A stretch of 64,000 bases of DNA, from contig NZ_JOCQ01000017.1 in the NCBI RefSeq assembly GCF_000720725.1, positions 46,221-110,220 of the forward strand, in the 5' to 3' direction. Each line of letters begins with the position of its first letter. Position 1 is the stretch's first letter. Below the pieces are notes generated by a model, which saw only the letters and a list, made by a program, of their open reading frames with translations, did not search any database and had not been told where the DNA came from. Made by a program: the position numbers and the translations under genes. The stretch comes from Streptomyces rimosus subsp. rimosus (lineage in GTDB: Bacteria > Actinomycetota > Actinomycetes > Streptomycetales > Streptomycetaceae). Below are positions 59,801 through 64,000 of the stretch, one piece after another.

Positions 59801-62800
59801 CACGTCACCGGGCACCTGCGCGCCGTCCCCCACCGCGGCGCGGGCCACGGCCTGTTGCGCCGCCCCGGAGGGCGGCTGGAAGACCTGCGCGGTGCCGGGA
59901 TCGCCTTCAACTACCTGGGCCGTTTCGATACGCAGGAGCCGGGCGACTGGGAACTGGAACCGGGCAGCTTCCGCGGCGAGGCGGACCCCGCGCTGCCGCT
60001 CGCCCACGCGCTCTCCGTCGACATCTTCGTGGAGCAGGGCCCGGACGGTCCGCGCCTGCGTACGGTGTGGACCTGGCCGGACGGCGTCCTGAACGCCGGG
60101 TCGGTCCGCGCGCTCGCCGACTCCTGGCACACCGTACTGACCTCCTTCGTACGGCACCGTGACGCACCCGCCGAGCCGGTCGGGCGGGCGCCGTCGGACT
60201 TCCCGCTGGTCAGCGTGGCCCCCGCCCGGCTGACCGCCCTGGAAGCCGCTTACGGCGAACTCGCGGACCTGCTACCGCTCTCCCCGCTCCAGACGGGTCT
60301 GCTCTTCCACACGCTGTACGACACGGGAACGGCGGCCGGGACCGAGGGGACGGGTGACGCCGAAGCGCCCGCCCATTCCGACCCCTACGTCGTCCAGCTC
60401 ACCCTCGACCTGACCGGCCCCCTCGTCCCCGGCCGGCTGCGTACCGCCGCCGATGCCCTGCTCCGGCGGCACCCCCACCTCGGCGGCGCCTTCCTGGCCG
60501 ACGACGGCGCGCACCAGCCCGTGCTGGCCGTACCGTCCACCGTCGAGGTGCCATGGCGCACACTCGACCTGACCGGCACGGACGCCTCCGCGTCCGGCCG
60601 CGCCGAACAGGCGGCGGAACTGGCCCGGGAGGACCGCCGCCCGTTCGCCCCGGACGTACCGCCGCTTCTCCGCTTCAGCCTGATCCGGCTGTCCGAGGAC
60701 CGCTGGCGGCTCGTCTTCACCCACCATCACGTGCTGCTCGACGGCTGGTCGGTGCCGCGCGTCCTTAAGGAACTCTTCGCCCTGTACGAGGGCACCGCGC
60801 TCCCGCCCGCTCCCCCGTACAGCGCGTACCTGCGACTGCTGGCCCAGCGAGACGCGGGAGCCGCCCGTAACGCCTGGCGCGCGGCGCTCGCGGACTGCAC
60901 GCCCACCCGGGTCGGACGGGACAGCGGGGAGCGCTTCGCGGAGCCCGCCCAGTGCCACACGTTCGCGCTGCCCGACGCGACCGCGGCAGGCCTGACGGCA
61001 CGGGCGGCCGAGTGGGGCGTCACCCTCAACACCGTCGTCCAGACCGCCTGGTCCCTGCTGCTCGCCCACCTCACCGGGCAGGACGACATCGTCTTCGGCA
61101 GCACCGTCGCCGACCGCCCGGCCACCCTCCCGGACGCGGAACGCCTGGTCGGGCTGCTCCTCACCACCGTCCCGCTCCGCGTACGGCTGCGCCCCGGCAC
61201 ACCGCTGTCCGGCCTCGCCCGGCAGATCCAGCAGGACCGCGCGGGCCTGTGGGACCACGACCACCTGGGACTCGCGGCCATTGAGGAGGAGGCGGGCGCC
61301 GGCTCCCTCTTCGACACGGCCGTGGTCTTCGAAAACTACCCGCTGGACTCCGAGGAGTTGGCGGCTCCGGCCGCCGGAATCCGCGTCGGCGCCATCGACG
61401 TACACGACGGTACCCACTACCCCCTGGCCCTCGTGGTGCTCCCCCGCGACGGCCGGCTGACCTTCCGGCTCACCGTCCGGTCCGCCGCACTCGCCTGGTG
61501 CGGCGGCGCCGAAACCCTTCGCGAGCGGCTGCTGACCGCCTGCGCGGCGCTGGCCGAACAGGGCGACCGCCCCACGGGCCGTATCCGGCTGCTGCCCCCG
61601 GCACTGGAGTCGGACGCGCTCCGCCTGGGCACCGGGGGCCCTGCCCGGCAGCCTCGGTACGAGGAGGGTGCCGCCCCGGTGCCGGACAGCGCATCCCTGG
61701 CCTCCGCCTTCGAAGCCGTGGCGGCCGCCCACCCGGGCCGCGTGGCGCTCTGGTACGAGGGTGAGCAGATCGGCTACGGCACGCTCAACCGCCGGGCCAA
61801 CCGGCTGGCCCGCCACCTGGCCCGCGAAGCCGTCGCCCCCGGCACACCGGTGGGCGTCGCCCTCCGCCGCTCACCCGAAGTCGCGGTCGCCTTCCTGGCG
61901 TTGGCCAAACTGGGCGCCGTCTGCGTCCCGCTGCACAGCAGCTTCCCCGCCGAACGCGTCCGCTGGATCCTCGACCACACCGGCACCACCCTCGTCCTCG
62001 ACGACCACGGCCTCGCCACCCGGGAAGCCCACGCCGCGCGTACGGAAAGCCCGGCCGGCCTCCGGGCCTCCCCCCTCCCGGACTCGGTCGCCTGCGTCAT
62101 GTTCACCTCGGGCTCCTCCGGCGAGCCCAAGGGAGTCGAGGTCACCCATCGCAACATCCTGGCGCGCGCGGGCGACCCGGCCTGGCAGGGCCCCGACCAC
62201 GACCGGGTGCTCTTCCACTCCCCGTACTCCTGGGACACCACCGTCTACGAACTGTGGATGCCGCTGCTCACCGGGCGCCGGGTGGTGGTGGCACCGCCGG
62301 GCGACCTGGAGCCCGGGGATTACCGGCGGATCATCGACGCGGGCGGCGTCACCGCGGCATGGCTGACCGCGGGCCTCTTCGACGTCCTCACCGACCAGGA
62401 CCCCGGCGCGCTGCACGGCCTGCGCCGGGTCTCCACGGGCGGCGATGTCGTACCACCGGCCGCCGTCCACCGCGCCCGCCAGGCCGCCCCCCACCTCCAC
62501 GTGTCCAACCTGTACGGCCCCGTGGAGAACACCACCTTCTCCCTCGGTTACGACATCCCCGCTCCCGAAGCGAGCACAGCGGTCGAACCGTCCCTGCCCA
62601 TCGGCCACCCCCTGACCGGAACCCGTGTCCGCCTGCTCGACTCCGCCCTGCGGCCCGTGCCCAGGGGCGTACCGGGCGAGATCTACCTGGCCGGAACGGG
62701 CCTCGCCAACGGCTACCACCGCGCGCCGGCGCGCACCGCGGCCCGCTTCGTCGCCGACCCGTACGGGCCGCCCGGCAGCCGTATGTACCGCACCGGCGAC

Positions 62801-64000
62801 CTGGGCCGGTGGGACACCGGGGGCCGGCTGCGCTTCCTGGGCCGCCGGGACCGCCAGGTCAAGATCAACGGCTTCCGGATCGAACCCGGCGAGGTGGAGG
62901 CGGCACTGCGCCGCGAGCCCGGGGTGACCGGCGCCGTGGTGACCGTCCGCGGCACCGGTGCGACGGGCCGCGCCCTGATCGCCCACGTGACGCACACCGG
63001 GCACCTCGACCCCGTCGCCCTGCGCGCCCGGCTGGCCACCCGCCTCCCCGGCCACCTCGTGCCCGCGGACGTCGTCCCCCTCGGCTCCCTCCCCCTCGGC
63101 ACCAACGGCAAGATCGACCCGGCCGCTCTCCCGGTGCCCCGCACCGCACCGCCCACCGGGCCCCGCACCCCCCGCCAGGAAATCCTCACCGCGATCTTCC
63201 GCGAAGTACTGGACCTGGACACAACGGTCGGCGTCACGGACAACTTCTTCACCCTGGGCGGCAATTCGCTCTCCGCCATCCGGCTGACCGGCCGAGTCCG
63301 CGCCGCCCTGCACCGCTCCGTCTCCGTACGGGACCTCTTCGAGGCTCCGACGGTCCTGGCCCTGGAGTCCCGCCTCACCCGAACCGCACCCGACACGGCC
63401 ACCGCTCCCGACGAGTTCCTGGCGAGCGCGCCGCCGGTCCCCCGCCCCAGCCCCATCCCCCTCTCCCCGGCCCAAGCCCGCCTGTGGACCGTCAACTACC
63501 TCGGCGACGGAAGCCCCGACTACGTCAGCGCCCTCCTCCTCACCTTCGACGGCCCGCTGGACACCGACGCGCTGGAAGCGGCCCTCCGCGACCTCACCAC
63601 CCGCCACGAAATCCTCCGCACCGTCCTCCCCTACGGCGAAACCGGCCCGGAACAGCGCATCCTCCCCGCCGACGCCGCCCCCCTCGACTTCCACGCCACC
63701 ACTCTCGACAGGGACGCGGACCTGGACGCGACGGTGTCCGCCGAACTGGCCGCCCCCTTCGACCTCCAACGCGACCTCCCTCTCCGCGCCCGCCTGTACC
63801 TCCACGACGCGAAGCAGCACACCCTCCTCCTCGCCATCCACCACGTCGCCTTCGACGGCCACTCGGCCGCACCGCTCCACCGCGACCTGGCCACCGCCTA
63901 CACAGCCCGAGCCGCGGGCCGGCCCCCCGCCTGGCCCGCCCCGGCCCCCCAATACGCCGACTACACCCTCGCGTTGCACCACAGCGGCACGGGCCAGGCC
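53843..64000 (+). CDS. NRPS, 3'-truncated: C-A(Thr)-PCP-C-PCP-E-C-A-PCP-C...
   Basis: ATG 53843 overlaps the previous stop (ATGA); the frame stays open for 3386 codons to the window edge. By residue: EntF-like starter-type C (18-440; HHLVVDG at 151-157), A1 (470-975) with pocket D-F-W-N-V-G-M-V-H-K, the threonine code, PCP1 near 1029. C2 (1090-1520; HHIAADE at 1217-1223). After a proline-alanine linker comes PCP2 directly (Ser1586 in GGDSI), with no A domain between. E (1640-2090; HHFAVDGVSW at 1778, EGHGRD, TVGWFT). DCL C3 from about 2140 (HHVLLDG at 2295). A2 (2610-3100; FTSGSSGEPKG; pocket about D-T-Y-W-S-G-L-T-F-K, unassigned), PCP3 near 3140, start of LCL-type C4 (HHVAFDGHS near 3333). 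Thr should open this part of the chain. Confidence 0.94.
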   Translation, partial: MTEGTDRAAERGKGAADRRWPLTAAQSGIWFGHELDGTGRRYNVGQYVRLHGALDEQCFEQALRSVLAGSESLLVRFARTPEGIVQILDPDAAGRPPHRTDLSGRPDPDAAAQEYIAALYDVPYDLTAAPPFDHHLIRTGAAEYLWCIKMHHLVVDGLSMAVLIRRVAAAYTALCAGEPLPGDRFDSLDTLVAEDRAYRRSDRFRSDAAFWAERLTGAGEAPHFSAGPVSPDAPEHLRYSARLERGRWARVRERAEEWGERWPSVFSAAAALALHADTGHRDIVLGLAVPARNARLRRETLGTVSNVLPLRVHVDPAASVESLVRAVAAETRDILRHQRYRLEDMLRDASALLDEQRIVGPRLNMMSMDRDLDFGGIPATVHEISPGLTDGFTIGVYHNGEPDLRVDVDAGGSRYGPVDAKGQLGRLLELAGAVGECPAGTRVGALRTGSPASPEAFARPGGTRTPPHPVDASDTLVGLVARQVAARPGATAVVCGEDRLSYASLDARAERLAGALRAGGAGPGRLVAVALPRSTDLVVALLAVLRTGAAYLPLDPASPPDRLTAILTDAAPALVIADRSSGAPGAYGVPVVRPDAEAPAGSADGLRHVPRPADPAYVIYTSGSTGRPKGVVVTHHNVARLLTHSTDRFGFDHTDTWTLFHSYAFDFSVWEIWGALAHGARLVVVPEDITRSPVEFLDLLVAERVTVLNQTPSAFTQLAEADATRPEVGARLRLRHVVFGGEALEPWRLAGWYTRHADDAPRLVNMYGITETTVHVTDGPLESAAATGTVTGIGRPLPDLRVHLLDAALRPVPPGVPAEICVAGPGVALGYLNRPGLTAQRFVADPYGPPGSRMYRSGDLARRRADGTLEYLGRGDRQVKIRGFRIEPGEIEARLAELPGVADAAVLATAYGPGDRRLVAYLVPDGAPPDPDDVARRAARVLPRHMVPSAFAVVDAFPLSVNGKLDERALRRLATEGPATEPASGRAPSGELETAVHRLFGEVLGAVTGAPEESAPRSFGADANFFALGGDSLLANRLVMRLCAEIPATLSVRDLFRHPTVAGIAALIDGAGTGPRAAVPLRPAAGPRPARIPASYAQRSLWFLHRLGGQESTYHIPLAARLSGPLDVEALRAAVADVQNRHESLRTVFPDTGGEPCQHILEAPDAPFTVLPTDEDGLPAALSGHARAPFDLLAEVPWRVTLFALSPDTHVLLLVVHHIAADEHALRPLLRDLAAAYEARSSGRAPALPRLPLQYADFTLWQRGTLGSEDDPDSPLSAELAHWRETLLGSPAELPLPADHRPPTVPAHPGSTVTFTLDAALGTRLARLAAARGATPFMALHAAVACLLSRLGAGTDIAVGTVTAGRADPSLDDLVGFFAQTLVLRTDLSGDPGFAAVLDRVRETDIRAFAHEAPFDRVVEAVNPPRALGRHPLFQTMTTMHGRQRTALRLPGLDCTPLPLDRAMAKFALLFEFTECADGRIEGILEYAADAFRQETAELMVRALERLVRGVLDDPERPYGTVAVAGPGEEPAIRVPVPAPAPDPAPAPEPAPASAAEDLLAHLFRSLLGRAGIDPDVSFFQLGGDSILAVQLVARARAGGVLISPRDVFTHQSVRALATAAGRAVPAAVPEDAGHQALGAFPATPIMDWLASLGGPVDGFAQSVVCRVPGTATISTLRAALQQLLDHHDALRMQWHGPTETPWRFTVRPPGAVRADAVLHRVSLAREGITDRSGLDRLIGEQRREARRRLDPASGVPLQAVWLNADGPGEGRLLLVVHHFAVDGVSWRILLPDLAAAHSAAVRGERAELPPVQVPLRSWALALRSAAESPRLQAEAEWWRALAARAGEPVGSRPLDPARDTVATADSLSTVLGADATAPLLAAVPDAFRTATRDVLLAALSVALHRWPGNASGGPLLVDIEGHGRDIDLGELAGQAGPSGHGRIPGPDVSRTVGWFTVLHPVLLDARVEDWDAMRTAGAGLARAVRHVTGHLRAVPHRGAGHGLLRRPGGRLEDLRGAGIAFNYLGRFDTQEPGDWELEPGSFRGEADPALPLAHALSVDIFVEQGPDGPRLRTVWTWPDGVLNAGSVRALADSWHTVLTSFVRHRDAPAEPVGRAPSDFPLVSVAPARLTALEAAYGELADLLPLSPLQTGLLFHTLYDTGTAAGTEGTGDAEAPAHSDPYVVQLTLDLTGPLVPGRLRTAADALLRRHPHLGGAFLADDGAHQPVLAVPSTVEVPWRTLDLTGTDASASGRAEQAAELAREDRRPFAPDVPPLLRFSLIRLSEDRWRLVFTHHHVLLDGWSVPRVLKELFALYEGTALPPAPPYSAYLRLLAQRDAGAARNAWRAALADCTPTRVGRDSGERFAEPAQCHTFALPDATAAGLTARAAEWGVTLNTVVQTAWSLLLAHLTGQDDIVFGSTVADRPATLPDAERLVGLLLTTVPLRVRLRPGTPLSGLARQIQQDRAGLWDHDHLGLAAIEEEAGAGSLFDTAVVFENYPLDSEELAAPAAGIRVGAIDVHDGTHYPLALVVLPRDGRLTFRLTVRSAALAWCGGAETLRERLLTACAALAEQGDRPTGRIRLLPPALESDALRLGTGGPARQPRYEEGAAPVPDSASLASAFEAVAAAHPGRVALWYEGEQIGYGTLNRRANRLARHLAREAVAPGTPVGVALRRSPEVAVAFLALAKLGAVCVPLHSSFPAERVRWILDHTGTTLVLDDHGLATREAHAARTESPAGLRASPLPDSVACVMFTSGSSGEPKGVEVTHRNILARAGDPAWQGPDHDRVLFHSPYSWDTTVYELWMPLLTGRRVVVAPPGDLEPGDYRRIIDAGGVTAAWLTAGLFDVLTDQDPGALHGLRRVSTGGDVVPPAAVHRARQAAPHLHVSNLYGPVENTTFSLGYDIPAPEASTAVEPSLPIGHPLTGTRVRLLDSALRPVPRGVPGEIYLAGTGLANGYHRAPARTAARFVADPYGPPGSRMYRTGDLGRWDTGGRLRFLGRRDRQVKINGFRIEPGEVEAALRREPGVTGAVVTVRGTGATGRALIAHVTHTGHLDPVALRARLATRLPGHLVPADVVPLGSLPLGTNGKIDPAALPVPRTAPPTGPRTPRQEILTAIFREVLDLDTTVGVTDNFFTLGGNSLSAIRLTGRVRAALHRSVSVRDLFEAPTVLALESRLTRTAPDTATAPDEFLASAPPVPRPSPIPLSPAQARLWTVNYLGDGSPDYVSALLLTFDGPLDTDALEAALRDLTTRHEILRTVLPYGETGPEQRILPADAAPLDFHATTLDRDADLDATVSAELAAPFDLQRDLPLRARLYLHDAKQHTLLLAIHHVAFDGHSAAPLHRDLATAYTARAAGRPPAWPAPAPQYADYTLALHHSGTGQA

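Noticed and set aside
53843..64000. Frameshift or pseudogene as explanation of the missing A domain
   Set aside because: The frame is open without interruption from 53843 to 64000, and the C2 and PCP2 ends are joined by an ordinary Pro-Ala linker rather than a truncated domain remnant.

Overview
The window is about 72-75% G+C by eye, with GTG/ATG starts, 4-nt ATGA/GTGA overlaps, rare TTA codons and long GC-driven antisense ORFs. It is actinomycete DNA, almost certainly Streptomyces or a close relative. It is almost entirely secondary metabolism: two adjacent non-ribosomal peptide synthetase (NRPS) systems with a block of tryptophan-supply and tailoring genes between them.

Region 1 (1-23,008) is the 3' part of a first assembly line on the + strand: (C)-A-PCP-C-A-PCP // C-A-PCP-E-C-A-PCP-E-C-A-PCP // C-A-PCP-E. 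Specificity pockets read by eye suggest Gly, an unassigned residue, D-Ile/Val, a D-Orn-like basic residue, an unassigned L residue, and a terminal D-aromatic (Trp/Kyn-like) residue. The line ends in an epimerization domain with no thioesterase (TE), so release probably needs a separate cyclase encoded elsewhere. A type II TE follows at 23,058 and a strong terminator at about 23.9 kb.

Region 2 (24,092-37,478) holds a PyrH-like tryptophan 5-halogenase, a cation/proton antiporter homologue, a flavin reductase, a dimethylargininase/arginine-deiminase-type amidinohydrolase, an isopropylmalate-synthase homologue, trpC, trpD, a MocR-type PLP regulator, trpG, trpE and a class II DAHP synthase. These would push carbon into (chloro)tryptophan and possibly a chain-extended branched amino acid. 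Together they fit a chlorotryptophan cyclic peptide of the longicatenamycin/ulleungmycin type. The family guess is inference from memory of that chemistry.

Region 3 (37.5 kb to the right edge) starts a second, less conventional system: a KASIII-like enzyme lacking the HQAN motif, a stand-alone A-PCP, a KS-decayed AT-PCP-C-half C protein, a C*(mutated)-A-PCP-C-A(NMT)-PCP-TE protein, and a C-A(Thr)-PCP-C-PCP-E-C-A-PCP-C... protein cut by the window end. It has an internal TE, a module with no adenylation domain, degenerate condensation domains and three TTA (bldA) codons in its first two genes. I cannot name its product; it is the most likely place for undescribed biochemistry.

A short motif, GACCANTT, recurs in four non-coding gaps of regions 2 and 3 (with a weaker GACCAATCC form in one more), including the gap in front of the MocR gene, and is a candidate shared operator. 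I see no tRNA, rRNA, CRISPR array, insertion sequence, MbtH-like gene or pathway-specific SARP/LuxR regulator in the window.
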